Shown here one piece after another: positions 39,001 through 50,684 of a stretch of DNA of 64,000 nt. The translations under genes were made by a program, and so were the position numbers. Numbering within the stretch: the stretch's first letter is position 1; each line of letters starts with the position of its first letter. Under the pieces are notes generated by a model. The model saw only the letters and a list, made by a program, of their open reading frames with translations, searched no databases and was not told the origin of the DNA. Source of the DNA: Ipomoea triloba. Taxonomy: Eukaryota; Streptophyta; Magnoliopsida; Solanales; Convolvulaceae. The stretch lies in NCBI RefSeq assembly GCF_003576645.1, contig NC_044927.1, forward strand, positions 12,454,218 through 12,518,217, in the 5' to 3' direction.

Positions 39001-39698
39001 ATGTCGATAGTGAAGGTCGAGAGGTCGATCAAACTACATATCGAGGTATCATCGGATCTCTTCTCTATTTAACTGCTAGTAGACCAGATATATCCTTTGC
39101 AGTAGGTGTATGTGCTAGGTTTCAGGCAAGTCCTAAGGAAAGTCACTTAAATGCATCTAAAAGGATCCTTAGATATCTCAAAGGTATGCAAAGTGTTGGG
39201 CTTTGGTATTCGAGAGGTGGATCTTTCGAACTTATGGGTTATTCAGATGCGGACTTTGCCGGCTGTAAAATAGATCGAAAAAGCACATCAGGGACATGTC
39301 AGTTTCTAGGTGGAAGACTTGTCTCATGGTTTAGCAAGAAACAGCATTCGATAGCTACAAGCACCGCTGAGGCAGAGTATGTAGCAGCTGGAAGTTGCTG
39401 TGCTCAGGTTTTATGGATGAAGCAACAATTACTGGATTATGGTGTTGAATGTAAAGAGGTTAAGATTATGTGTGACAACACAAGTGCCATAGCTATCACT
39501 CAGAATCCAGTATTACATTCCAGGACGAAACACATTGATATCAAATATCACTTCATCCGAGACCATGTTGAGAAAAAGGACATAACTTTGGAATATGTTG
39601 CGACGGAGGAGCAACTTGCAGATATTTTCACAAAAGCATTAAGTGAGAATAGATTTTCTCAACTAAGGTTAGAATTGGGAATGATAGAATTGGAATGA
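36086..39698 (+). pseudogene. pol polyprotein of the SIRE-type element (protease, integrase, RT, RNase H)
   Basis: The frame opens at 36086, in a different phase from gag and overlapping its last codons. Protease motif WFIDSGCSRHMTG near 36122; GAG-pre-integrase with WHGKLSHLN and a zinc-binding CEACQRCK; a gap at 36775-37100; integrase with conserved acidic residues in [18 protein letters not shown] and NGVAERRN; reverse transcriptase with [21 protein letters not shown] and IYVDDIIFG (near 38748); RNase H with [19 protein letters not shown] and DNTSAI; stop at 39696-39698. Apart from the gap and the gag border the frame is open for 3.6 kb, which fits a young insertion. Whether gag-pol expression used a frameshift or an indel broke it cannot be decided here. 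Confidence 0.93.
36677..37198 (+). other. 98-bp duplicated flank around a 326-N gap in pol
   Basis: The 98 bases before the gap (36677-36774) recur after it (37101-37198) with four differences and in the same codon phase. This suggests overlapping contigs, from two element copies or haplotypes, rather than real missing sequence of 326 bp. Confidence 0.9.
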
Positions 39699-39851
39699 AT
39701 GGTTAAATCTTATCTTCTTGTATTTAGTGCCATGAACTGTTTCGCATGTGAGGGGCGGTTTCATCAACTTTATGGCAGCTTTGGAGTTACACAAGCATTG
39801 AATGGTCATTCATATCACATCCCGTGACTCAACAGTGGTAACCTTATTGGG

Positions 39852-39860
39852 CTATAAATA
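39852..39860 (+). promoter_or_regulatory. TATA-like box before the first 3' ORF
   Basis: CTATAAATA lies 39 bp before the ATG at 39899, inside the retrotransposon and downstream of pol. Possible internal promoter; inference only. Confidence 0.4.
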
Positions 39861-39898
39861 AGAGGGTTTCTTTCAGAAGTTCATATCATCAACTTCCT

Positions 39899-40355
39899 AT
39901 GGAGAAAAAGAAAGGAAAAGATGATGTTCCACTCTTTTATAGAGGAAAGAAACCGGCAGTCAAGTCCAAAGATTTTCAAGGAGAAAACTATCCAGAATCA
40001 ACGAAGGGTGAACAGATTGCGGAGCTTCCTGATAATCCAAGCAAGAATCCTATTCCCATCCAAGGTGAATGGATCCCCAAATACGAGGAGATCCACAACG
40101 ATGGGATACTGGAGTCAGGAGAAGAGTCCCGTATAAGTGGGACTCCTACTGCTGCACATTCTGGAAAAGAGCCTTCCTCAACCAAATGGAGAACCAAGGG
40201 AAATGGAGAGGAAGACCAGATGGGACTTTCTGAGGTCAGCAGCAGTCAAAGGGGTGATCATACCTAATCCAAAGACCTTAAGAGGATTAGCGATGAAGAT
40301 GGTCACTCCCAACTACCGTAAGCAGCTCCGGAGAGAAGAACAAGAAAGGGAGTAG
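39899..40355 (+). pseudogene. Small 3' ORF of the SIRE-type element, frame-shifted
   Basis: A 122-codon frame from ATG 39899, rich in charged residues and Pro/Ser, ends at 40267. An overlapping frame (to 40355) carries a basic tail (NPKTLRGLAMKMV, then YRKQLRREEQERE), so one ancestral ORF of about 150 codons has probably taken an indel near 40200. No membrane segment, no domain I recognise. It lies between pol and the longer 3' ORF. Confidence 0.5.
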
Positions 40356-40585
40356 CCACCCCTAGTTCTGTTATTAGAGAAATAGGACTTTAGATGGCTA
40401 GTTCATGCTTAAACGATAGATTCCTATAAGGCTGACCAAGGCCAAACAAAAGTTTCTAGGGAATCTAATAGGATATTGATTCATATGTAATGTATCTGGA
40501 AATCACTAAATGAACTTAAGAATATGTTCCAAGTGATATCTTTTAGATGAATCAAACTTGTTCCTCTTGCAATCTGTGTTCGAAA

Positions 40586-40860
40586 GGTAGTTCGAGAGGT
40601 CACCCGATCAGTTTGTCTATATACGTTATGTCTCGAAGAAGGGTAGTTCGAGAGGTCACCCGATCAGTTTGTCTATATACGTTATGTCTCGAAGAAGGGT
40701 AGTTCGAGAGGTCACTTCGAAAGATAACAAACTGATATCTCTGAACGGAGGAATAAGGAAGGTTAGGGATCAATCACTCAGGGGGAAGATCCTTAACCAG
40801 ATCAAGACGGAGGAATAAGGAGGTTTAGGGATCAATCACTCAGGGGGAAGATCCTTAAAC
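40586..40860 (+). repeat. Two tandem repeats in the element's 3' non-coding region
   Basis: A 56-bp unit (ggtagttcgagaggtcaccc...) starts at 40586, 40642 and, partly, 40698. A 63-bp unit (acggaggaataagga...gatcctta) starts near 40744 and 40807. Both contain or adjoin the TCGAGAG motif. The remainder of 40356-41324 shows no ORF. Confidence 0.9.
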
Positions 40861-41210
40861 TCATGTGGAAGACAATTCACCTTCGAGAGGTGAATCTGAT
40901 AAGTTCAACGAATATATGAGGGGAAACGGCTAACTTTGGATATTAATGCTAGCCACGTGGTCATCGGTTACTGACGGTTTTCCGCACTTAAGGGCATTAT
41001 CTTGGTTAATGGGAGCATGCCTGTATAAACATCTCATTATATCCTACAATCCAAAAACCGCATTATACTTTACCAAAATACCCTTACCATATCCTACATA
41101 CATAACCGTTATTAGGGGTATTTCTGACCTTTTACTTCTTCAAAATTAATCGGTATCCCTCCTCGGATCAAATATTCAACCCTGCCCATATATCCAACCC
41201 GAATCCACAT

Positions 41211-41220
41211 GATATAAAAG
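41211..41220 (+). promoter_or_regulatory. TATA-like box before the long 3' ORF
   Basis: GATATAAAAG, about 105 bp before the ATG at 41325, with a CT-rich leader between them. Suggests an internal promoter; not tested. Confidence 0.4.
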
Positions 41221-41324
41221 CCAAATTCTTCTTCTTTACCCGGATTCAAGCTAAAACCGTTTACCCAAAATCCCCAAATCCTAAACGCAGTACACATTCC
41301 CTCCAAAACATCTAACCTTCATCA

Positions 41325-43993
41325 ATGGCGTCCGAATCCTCTACATCAACCTCATCTTCCGACGCATATCAGAGGGAGTTGCTACACATTCGCTCTCAGA
41401 TCAAACAAGTCAAGGCGGGGAGTATCCTTGACAAAAACGGCTTCATCACCAACTCTTCTAATCCAAAAATGGCGGAAAAAGTCCTGAAGAAGTTTGAGAA
41501 AGCAGGACTGATGAAATACATGACGCACGACTACCGGACCGTTCACCCCCTCGACTTCACAGAATGGTTCGCAAATGCCAAGGTCACGAAGGGTAAAATC
41601 GAAAGCCGATTCAATGAATTTCCCATCACAACCTCTGTAGGTGACCTCAGAGCGGCATTTGATTTCGCGTCATCGGAGGAAGCAGTCAAGAATCTATCGG
41701 ATTACGACTTGGACAAGCAAGCCTTTTGGGAGAAAATCCGACTAGCGACTGCACCACCCAGAGCATCCTCTGCCCTCCGCAAGTACCACCTAAAGGAGAG
41801 GTTTGCTCTCGCTGCCGACCTAATCATAAAGTTTGTGCTCGGCAAGGTGTCCGGAACTGACGAGGTTAGTCTAGACCTCCTCAAAATCCTCCATGCCATT
41901 TGGAACAACAACAAGCTGGACTGGGCACATATTATCTTCAACTTCCTCCAACAGCAAGTGATGCGCTCAGTCTCCAATGCCAACCTGTCGATCAGTAAAA
42001 AGGTTGGTTTCGGCTTTGTTGTTTAATTTCTCTTAAGCCTGAAGGGCTTTGAATTGAGGGAAGGAAAAGAGATTCATCGAAATACCTATATGGGTAGGAC
42101 GAAATCTCTAGTCCCCAAAGCTAAAGGTGTTAAGGCTGCACCTTCTCCCTCACAGCCAAAAGGAAGGGGCAAAAGGAAAGCCCCAGCCAAGGAGAAGGAC
42201 TCTGATGATGAGCCTTTGGATGCTCTGATTCAGAGAGTTGCTTTGAGGGCCAAAAGGGCCAAAAATATTGCTGTCACCCAGGTTCGAGAGGTGACACCGT
42301 CGGTAATACAAGTACCCTTCGAGGACAGGGCACAAGCCCAGGGGGAACCTCAGGCTACACTGGCCACTGAGGTTGAGAGAGTGCCCCCTACCAGGTCCCT
42401 GTCAAGAGATTTGTGTGATAATCTTCATGATGATATTACTGCTGAGGGTACTGGTGAATCTGTGTTAGAACCTCGAGAGGAGGCTCAAGAGGTTGAAGGT
42501 ACTGGGATCAGTGATCCAGTACAGGGGGATACAGAAGAACCACGACAGGTGGTTCGAGAGATAGATGTTCCAGCAGCTGAAGCTCAGGATTACATGGTAG
42601 CTGCTGATGATCAGGGCATTGTGGTCAGGGACCCAGTGCAACATGCTCTAAATGTTGAGTTGACACCCACTGAATCTGCTCAGATTGATAGATCAGTTGC
42701 TCAAGTAATAGCAGATGTCAGATTGGAAGATGATCTCTCGGATAATGGTCGAGAGATCACTACTACAGAGGTTCTGTCTGACGGACAGAATGATGGAGAA
42801 GAAGAGGTCACTACTCAAGTGGAAGCACCTATTCTTGATGACTTCTCTAGGGTGATCAGGTGGATCAACTGGAGAACCAGTCCTTTCACTCAATTGATGG
42901 CCCAAGCAGCTGAGATGAAGGCAGAAGAACAGTTTGCACTCCAGTGGTTGGGTATCTCAGAGATCCCAGCTCATCAACTCCTAGACCTTGCCCACGAAAC
43001 AAGAATGTTTAAGCTGAACAGTGGAAGAACTGATAAGGGTAAAGGCATAGCTGAAGAAACCGAGGATGAGCCTGAGGAGGAACCAGAACTTGATGCCCAA
43101 TTTCGAGAAGATATCAGGCTCGCCACTGCCATCTCCTTGGGACAAAACATTGAATTTACGAGAGGTCCAGGAGAGACTTCTGGGGTTGCCCACGATGATA
43201 TTGCAACAGCCGCAATCCCACTATCCCAAGTCAGTAACTCTGCTCTGGACGAACAGGTAGAAGCTTCGAGAGGTGAATCCGAGACCTCTGAAGCACTTCG
43301 AGTGGCACCTAACACTATTCTACTTTTGCCACCACCTGCGTCCACACCCTCGATTGACAACGATGAAGCTCAGACAGTTCAAGAGGGTGTCGTTCCGTTG
43401 CTCACACTGCCGGGTTTTCCTACTGCTCCTGAAATAATTATCATTCCAGACTCATCGGAGCAGACCGAAATGCAGTCCAATGAGAACTTAGAGCAGATTG
43501 CCCCAAGTCCTGCTGGTTCGAGGAGTACTGAGGAGGACGATACGACCATCGAAGGTGGAAACAGGGAAGCACCTATCGAAACTTCGTCTCCAACCTCACC
43601 AGCAGACGACCAAGTTCCCAGCACTGATTCGAGAAGTGACGCTGAGGGGGAACTTCCATNAGACAAGAACAACAGTCAGAAGAAGAAAGGAAGATAGATC
43701 TTCTCATGACAAGCTTTAAGTTTGGGAACAGAGAAGACACTGAACAAATTCTGACCCTGGAGATATTCAAGTTTCTGAAAACCATTGGGATATCTACACA
43801 CAGCAATATGTCTCCAGAAGAATGCATTGCCTGGTGGAAAGATGGAGTAATTGATGGTGAGTTCGTGGGGGAAGCCTACAGGAACTACAGGCATCTAGAT
43901 GTCACAGATGAATACATAAGCCTGGTATATCCGAAAGACCCCATCAAGACACGAGAAGCCATTAACAAGAAGAGGAAAGCCAACAAGAAGTAA
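41325..43993 (+). pseudogene. Long 3' ORF in envelope position of the SIRE-type element
   Basis: One frame runs from ATG 41325 to 43659, broken only by TAA at 42024-42026. At the single N (43660) the open frame changes and continues to TAA at 43991-43993, about 890 codons in all. The N-terminal 230 codons (AEKVLKKFEKAGLMKYMT, HPLDFTEWFANA, LKILHAIWNNNKLDWA) resemble the plant transposon-protein domain often found in such 3' ORFs. Then follow a basic stretch (KGRGKRKAPAKEKDSDDEP), a long acidic low-complexity middle, and a folded-looking C-terminus (PEECIAWWKDGVIDGEFV). No signal peptide or transmembrane segment is visible, so envelope function is not supported. Role unknown. Confidence 0.7.
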
Positions 43994-44268
43994 GCTCTTG
44001 CGGTCCAAACTCCATCTTATTTCAATGTATTGATGTCTATGTTGTTCTTGGTCTTATTTCTTTTAAACTTTTCTACTAAACTCTGCTTTGTAAACATTCC
44101 CTTTTATAATCATATATATATCTTTTGCTGGGGGTGTTGCGTGAGTTCTATTATTCATGTTTTAGTAGAGTATTTGTCAAACTTACCATATGCGCTGAAA
44201 AATAAAATCTATGTTAATTCTTTCTATCAAATCAGCCATATAGAGTAAGTATAAGTGTTGGCATCACC

Positions 44269-44282
44269 AAAAAGGGGGAAAT
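44269..44282 (+). other. Polypurine tract
   Basis: AAAAAGGGGGAAAT directly before the 3' LTR: the plus-strand priming site expected for an LTR retrotransposon. Confidence 0.92.
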
Positions 44283-46072
44283 TGTTAGGAACATCATGTA
44301 ATAGGTTTTGATGATACCAACTGTTAAGTAGAAATCCCCAAGTCTCGATACATAGGCAAAACGCTGTAAGTTCGACAAGTAAACCAAGAGCGAAAATACA
44401 ACCGGGTAACTTTGAGCTCAACTCGGAAAATATTTAAGCTTGAGGTAAATTTGTTTGAACATCTTAGAAGTCTCGTGTGTTGTAATCATATAGACAGATC
44501 AAAAGAAAGCATGGGACAACACTGGAGGAATAAGGGTCTGCGAGACATCAACTAAGTCTCGAGACATAAGTAGAGTTCGAGAGGTAGGACCTCTCGATAC
44601 AGCTATCCAGTTCGAGACATAAACAGAGTTCGAGAGATAGACCTCTCGATATTTGAGTTCGAGACATCAAGCAATCAAGATATCAACCTTGGTCTCGATA
44701 CACTAACAATTCTCCAACAAAGCTGAATGACGGCCAGGAAGCATACTTAAAGTTTGGAGAAGAAGAATATCATGGAGATAGAATAATGAAGAGGTGCCGA
44801 ACGTGAAGATTTCAAAATGGGCGGAAATGGATGACACGTCAGATTTCCACCACAAACGGTCAAAAGGTGCACCAATGCTGAAGTGGTCTGATTCCCTACA
44901 AACAAGGAATAATGGGAATATAAAAAGAATAACTTTTACCAAAAGACGAAAGTGGAGCATGGACTCAAGAAAGTGAACTATGGAATATTCACTACAAGAC
45001 AAAGAGGTTCAAGTTACAAGATCACCACTCCATGAAATATGCTGAAAATATGCAAGACCCATGATCAGCATGGGAGACAAATTTGAAACGGAATAATTTT
45101 CCCTCCAACAGAATTATTCCTCAACTCTCATATAAAAAGGACGTGAAGACACAAAGCAAGAAAGGTGAAGAGAGTTAGAAAATTCGAAAGAGGTGTCTGA
45201 TTCAAACGTTCAAGTGCAAGTACTCAACTTGGAATATCATCCTGATATTCAAAACAGTGAGAAAACACATCTTAGTGTTTAAGAGAGTTACAAAGCTTAA
45301 ACTGTTATACATCTAGAAGGTGACCGAAGCTGCTCTACATTGAAGTTGATTCAACGATAGCTTGTGGTCAGATTGGAGTCTGTTACATTCAACTGTGACA
45401 ACCAAAAACACCTTGCTTTGGATTAAGCAAGAGAGGTGGAGTAACCTGGCAGCTGTCCGAGTGAAAGAAACCTGAGGCTTGACGCGGGCTTGGTGATCAA
45501 AGGTCAAGTGCTTGAGAGGTGGAGTAGCTGGAAGCGAGGAGAAAGACCTTGGAGAGGCGGAGTAACCTGGGAGCTGTCTTGTGAAGATCCTGAGGCTTGA
45601 GGCGGGCTTGGTGATCAAAGCTCAAGTGCTCGATAGGTGGAGTAACAAGAAGCGGGGCGAAAAACCTGAGGCTTGAGGCGGGCTTCGTGATCAAAGCTCA
45701 AGCGCTCGATATTGTACTAAAAAGGGAAGTTTTTAGTGCAATCCTTCCAGGGAGTTTCTGGAAGAAGAGTGGACGTAGGCGGGTTGGCCGAACCACTTAA
45801 AAATCTCTCTTGCATTTACTTACTGCTTTTATCTCTCGCTAACCTCTCGACTGCACTACATATAAACACACCTCTCGAACTAACTCAAACTCGTGCTAAC
45901 TAAAAGGGGATAACATTTCCGCTGCGCATAAAACTTTGTCTTCACCTCGTGAGGTATCGAACCTAAACATCCTAAGTTCAATACACACGAGAGGTCGATA
46001 AGATTTGCAAAATCTTATACAAGTCTATTCACCCCCCCTCTAGACTTGTACCCCATCCCCTTGGGACCAACA
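44283..46072 (+). repeat. 3' LTR of the SIRE-type element, 1,790 bp, complete
   Basis: TGTTAGGAACATC to GGGACCAACA. Carries a TATA-like catataaaaaggac near 45130, followed by the probable R region, and the same hairpins and tandem blocks as the 5' LTR. ORFs read across it on the minus strand are repeat-derived and not credible. Confidence 0.96.
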
Positions 46073-47256
46073 GATTCGCCATAAATGTCTGATTTTGTAT
46101 TATCGCTGCCTTTTAGGGCGCACCTGGTCGGGCACCGCTTCCCGACTGCATGTGTCAACTGGGCCACTCGGGTCCTTCTACCCGGGCCATAAGTTGGAAA
46201 GCTCTAGCCAGTCGGCGGGCTCCAAATACTTGGGCCATTCGGGTCGGGTACCCCAGTCAGGGGTATCCATCACTAGTCCATCACTTTCTTGATTTCTTGC
46301 AAGGCATCGACTCGGGAAAGTAACTCTTTAAGCGAATCCCTTGGTGCGCGGTGCCCGCACGCATGCAATTAGCACCTTGTCAATTTTGCAGTGTAGCTGA
46401 CTATAATATCGCTACTTGCCCGGGTCTCAACTTTGTTCTATTATCCTCCCAACTAATCACGCTTCTTTTGACTAGTTCCGCAACGATTCCTAATCAATGC
46501 GGCGCAATCATTGCGCCTCCTCGATTCCCATCGGTTACCTTTTCGAAGAATAACCGTTGCATCTGTCAAACATTACGACTGCCTTCCATCCGTCCGATGC
46601 CTGCCACGTGCCGCCGTCCGAGCGATCGAACTCCTCTATAAATACCTCTCTTCCTCCCTCCATTTCTTCTTTCCACTATCCCAAAACTTCCGATGCTATC
46701 TCTCTCATTTTTCCAGTCATTTCCCTCCTTCTTCAATTAGCCCTTCTCGCAGTCCGTTCCAACCATTGCCCCACTTTCTTCTAAGGCCTGTTTCTTTCTT
46801 TCTTTTTCGTCTACTCCTTAAGCTCTTTTAAAATATCTTCCTCCGTCACTTCCTCTCCGTCTTCGTCTACCCGTCGTCAAGGTGTCCTATCTACCCAGCA
46901 GCTTCTTATTACCATTTAGCGCCCACCACTCGAGCAACCTCCGTCGCTCCAGTCCAACCGGTGATCGATAGAGATATGGGCTTCTTTGAGGACCTGGGGT
47001 GGCCGGCAGGCCGCCGCTCTTCCCTTTCTATCGTTGACTATAATCACGGTCGCCGATTGCTCGGCCAGATAGTAGAGACCCAAGAAGCTGGTAGGTGACT
47101 GATGAAGGACCTACCAGATGGTGGTTTCGCTGGTATTCATTACCAGTCAGTCCGCTGCGACTTCTGAGTCCCGCCTTTCTCATTTCTTTCTACTCTTATC
47201 AACTACTACTAGTTGGTGCCCGGTCAGCTGGTGCCCATCGCCTTGAGTGGGAATCC
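46073..47256 (+). mobile_element. Middle piece of the old split LTR element
   Basis: GC-rich compared with its surroundings. It starts with the duplicated GATTC and continues the sequence interrupted at 32109. It contains a TATA-like ctataaatacctc at about 46635 and an open frame MGFFEDLGWPAGRR from 46976 to a TGA near 47100, which may be the first exon of the element's protein. It stops at the AATCC duplication, where the next insertion begins. Confidence 0.6.
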
Positions 47257-50200
47257 TGTAATACCCGGTTATTTTACAATATGGTTCATAATTATATGAA
47301 TTTATTGTTAGATATTATGTGACCAAAAAAATATTTTGAGGGTATTTTATTAATATTAATTTAAAGATATTATAGTTTCCTAATTCATATTATCTTATGA
47401 ATATTATATTGAGTTTAATATTTTCCCAATCTGAGTAATCATAATATATCAGATGTAGTATGTACGTATGCCCCATCATATAATCATAATTAAATTCCTA
47501 ATCCTAATTATATTATCCCTCTACATATAAATACCGTTCCTGAGATAACCCTAATTCTATATATTTCTTTCCTCCTCTGTGTCGCCATTCCCTCTCTCTC
47601 TCAAACAAATAAAACCCCAATTTTCTCCCTATTCATCATCAATTAGTTCCAAACTAGCAGACAAGGATAATCAAGAATTTCTAGTGGGTGCAGTAGAGTT
47701 TTGGCTCTAGAGTAAGTATCACCAAATTATTACTTTTTCTTAATAAAAGTATTATTATTTATTCCTACGTGTTTATTTTGAATTGTATATGAATATATTT
47801 TGTGTGGTATATAGATTATGGTGATTTTATGATAATTAGAAGGAAGGATTAAATTCATTGTAGCCACTGTTTGAGAAAATTCTGACAGGCGCAGTTTGAA
47901 ATCAAAATTCGTGAAAAATACTTTTTGAACTCCAATTGGCCTGAAATTTTATTTAGAGATCCTAGACTTATTATATTTGATGTATATAAAATTATTTTGT
48001 TGGAGATATGCTTCATTATTTTTAGAAAAATTTCGTAAAGTTGTGGCAGTGTGCTGTCAGTTAAATTTCTGTGCAGCGCAGTGTTGGAAATAATTTCGAA
48101 AAAAATACTTCTAGACATTGGATTGACCTGAAGCCCAAAATGGATTCATTAAAATGGATTTATTTAATTAAAAATATCTTATAATTGCGGAAGCCCAAAA
48201 CAAAACGATAGAAAGTAGGGATGCTACCGCCACGTTTAGATACAACTTATAGCTAAACGCACAGGCTAAAACAACTACTAAAAATAACCCATAACTTATA
48301 CTAGTACAATGAACTAAATACATTTCTTTTAAATACAACCTCTAGATTATCTAATAAAAATGAAACTCGAACCAACTATCTAGGAAGTGGCGAATCGCTC
48401 TCATAATCCATGCTCATGCAGATGCACCTGAAATATACTCAAAGAGTATCCAATGTTAGCGCAAAGCTAAGTAAGATTTAATTCACCTCCTAAAATAACT
48501 ATTTACATACACATAGCACATTCGAGCACAACTTGTAGATCATAATATGTATAAATGTGTACATTAAAATTATTGGAACATAAAGATGCAAATAAGCAAT
48601 ACTCACAATATTCTAAGTAATCATAGTTCTCCAAAGATATTCAAGAATTGCAAAACCCATAATTTCTCAAAAATACTCATAATTCATAATTTCCAAATCA
48701 ATATTTCTCATAATAGAAATTTTAGGAACATTTCAAAAGTAATATATCTTTCAAAATCACTGTTAATATATACATGTACATATACATGGAGGAACACCAT
48801 TCTCAATACAATGGGCAGGGTCTTGTTTCATCAAGCCCTAGTGAACAATAATCTCTCTATTGAACACTACACAAAATCCCATTCAATCTCAAATAATGGG
48901 CAGGGTCTTAATTAATAAGCCCTAGTGAACAGTAATCACTCTACTGAACACTACACAAAAATCCCATTTAAGTGGAACAAAACTAATACCTTAAGTGTGC
49001 ACACCTCCAATGGGTTTCCAAGTCCAATGGGTAGTAACTAGTCCTAGTAGTCATGATACGTTTCTAATGACTACTACTCAACAGGGTAAATACCCTAGTG
49101 GTAGACTCAGCTAACCACCCATCAGAATAACAGAATCAAAAGTCGTATGGAGACAGGATACGTTTCTACTGCTCGTTACACAATCAACTGGGTCTTAACC
49201 CAAGTATCCAAAATTTCACAACAGGATACTACACAAACCTTAAAATTCATTAGGGGCATCACAACCCAACAAAACATTTTATTATCCTTCATCTTTATAT
49301 AAATATTAATAACAATATTTCTCATATGTCACTCCAAGATGGTAGATTTTCAAAATTCAAGCCAACCAAAACATAGACTACTAATACCGTTCACTTGAAC
49401 TTATACAAATGTATGCATTTTCTCAAAATATTCATATGCCTCCCATTAACATAACTTTCCAAACTCTGTAACCAACACATATGCATATAATCTCAAGTAA
49501 ACAACTTCTCCATGGCTCAAATAATCAACAAGACACAAGAAACAGAAACTGACAGAAATTTCAGAAATTATTCCATGGATTGTAGAATTTTCTGTGGAAA
49601 ATCGGTAGCATATTTTAACACAAAATTTTCTAGATAATAAGTACAGCAAGTCTAGATTATACACAAAAATTTTCAGGTCAATCCAATGTCTAGAAGTATT
49701 TTTTTCGAAATTATTTCCAACACTGCGCTGCACAGAAATTTAACTGACAGCACACTGCCACAACTTTACGAAATTTTTCTAAAAATAATGAAGCATATCT
49801 CCAACAAAATAATTTTATATACATCAAATATAATAAGTCTAGGATCTCTAAATAAAATTTCAGGCTAATCGGAGTTCAAAAAGTATTTTTCACGAATTTT
49901 GATTTCAAACTGCGCCTGTCAGAATTTTCTCAAACAGTGGCTACAATGAATTTAATCCTTCCTTCTAATTATCATAAAATCACCATAATCTATATACCAC
50001 ACAAAATATATTCATATACAATTCAAAATAAACACGTAAGAATAAATAATAATACGTTTATTAAGAAAAAGTAATAATTTGGTGATACTTACTCTAGAGC
50101 CAAAACTCTACTGCACCCACTAGAAATTCTTGATTATCCTTGTCTGCTAGTTTAGAACTAATTGATGATGGATAGGGAGAAAATTGGGGTTTTATTTGTT

Positions 50201-50684
50201 TGAGAGAGAGAGGGAATGGCGACACAGAGGAGGAAAGAAATATATAGAATTAGGGTTATCTCAGGAATGATATTTATATGTAGAGGATAATATAATTAGG
50301 ATTAGGAATTTAATTATGAATATATGATGGGGCATACGTACATACTACATCTGATATATTATGATTACTCAGATTGGGAAAATATTAAACTCAATATAAT
50401 ATTCATAAGATAATATGAATTAGGAAACTATAATATTTTTAAATTAATATTAATAAAATACCCTCAAAATATTTTTTTGGTCACATAATATCTAACAATA
50501 AATTCATATAATTATGAACCATATTGTAAAATAACCGGGTATTACAATCTATCCCCCTTAAAGGATGCTTCGTCCCCGAAGCATATCCATACGACAACAA
50601 AGAACAAGGGAGACTCGATCAATAAATAACTCAAGAGACCCAAACTTAATGAAAAATTTTAGTTAAGAAAATGGGGGTGTTACA
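47257..50684. mobile_element. LTR-derived element with 875-bp inverted arms
   Basis: Begins TGTAATACCC, ends GGGTGTTACA, and is flanked by a perfect 5-bp duplication AATCC (47252-47256, 50685-50689). The left arm 47257-48132 and the right arm 49672-50546 are nearly identical inverted copies. The 1.54-kb centre (48133-49671) continues the minus-orientation copy only. Between the right arm and the right terminus lie 138 bp which, read on the minus strand, give FGDEAS followed by a purine tract (aagggggata). That is the usual junction of a Ty3/gypsy polyprotein end, polypurine tract and LTR start. No intact ORF. Confidence 0.8.

Larger units (their letters stand above)
32110..46072 (+). mobile_element. 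Near-complete SIRE/Maximus-type Copia retrotransposon, 13.96 kb as assembled
   Basis: TG...CA termini with a perfect 5-bp target duplication GATTC (32105-32109 and 46073-46077). Order: 5' LTR, primer-binding site, gag, pol in Copia order (protease, integrase, reverse transcriptase, RNase H), a long 3' region with extra ORFs, polypurine tract, 3' LTR. The great length, long LTRs and extra 3' ORF are the habits of the SIRE/Maximus lineage. The two LTRs differ at only about a dozen sites that I noticed, so insertion was recent. The copy is not autonomous as assembled: stops at 34404 and 42024, and frame changes at the gag/pol border and at the N at 43660. Confidence 0.95.

Noticed and set aside
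40586..40720. CRISPR-like regular repeats
   Set aside because: 56-bp direct tandem units without spacers, in a plant retrotransposon.
41325..43993. Retroviral envelope gene
   Set aside because: Position fits, but no signal peptide, transmembrane segment or fusion-like hydrophobic stretch is visible.
46351..46831. Three overlapping ORFs in the GC-rich piece
   Set aside because: Overlap in different frames, Ser/Pro-rich, lie in LTR/leader-like sequence ahead of the likely start at 46976.
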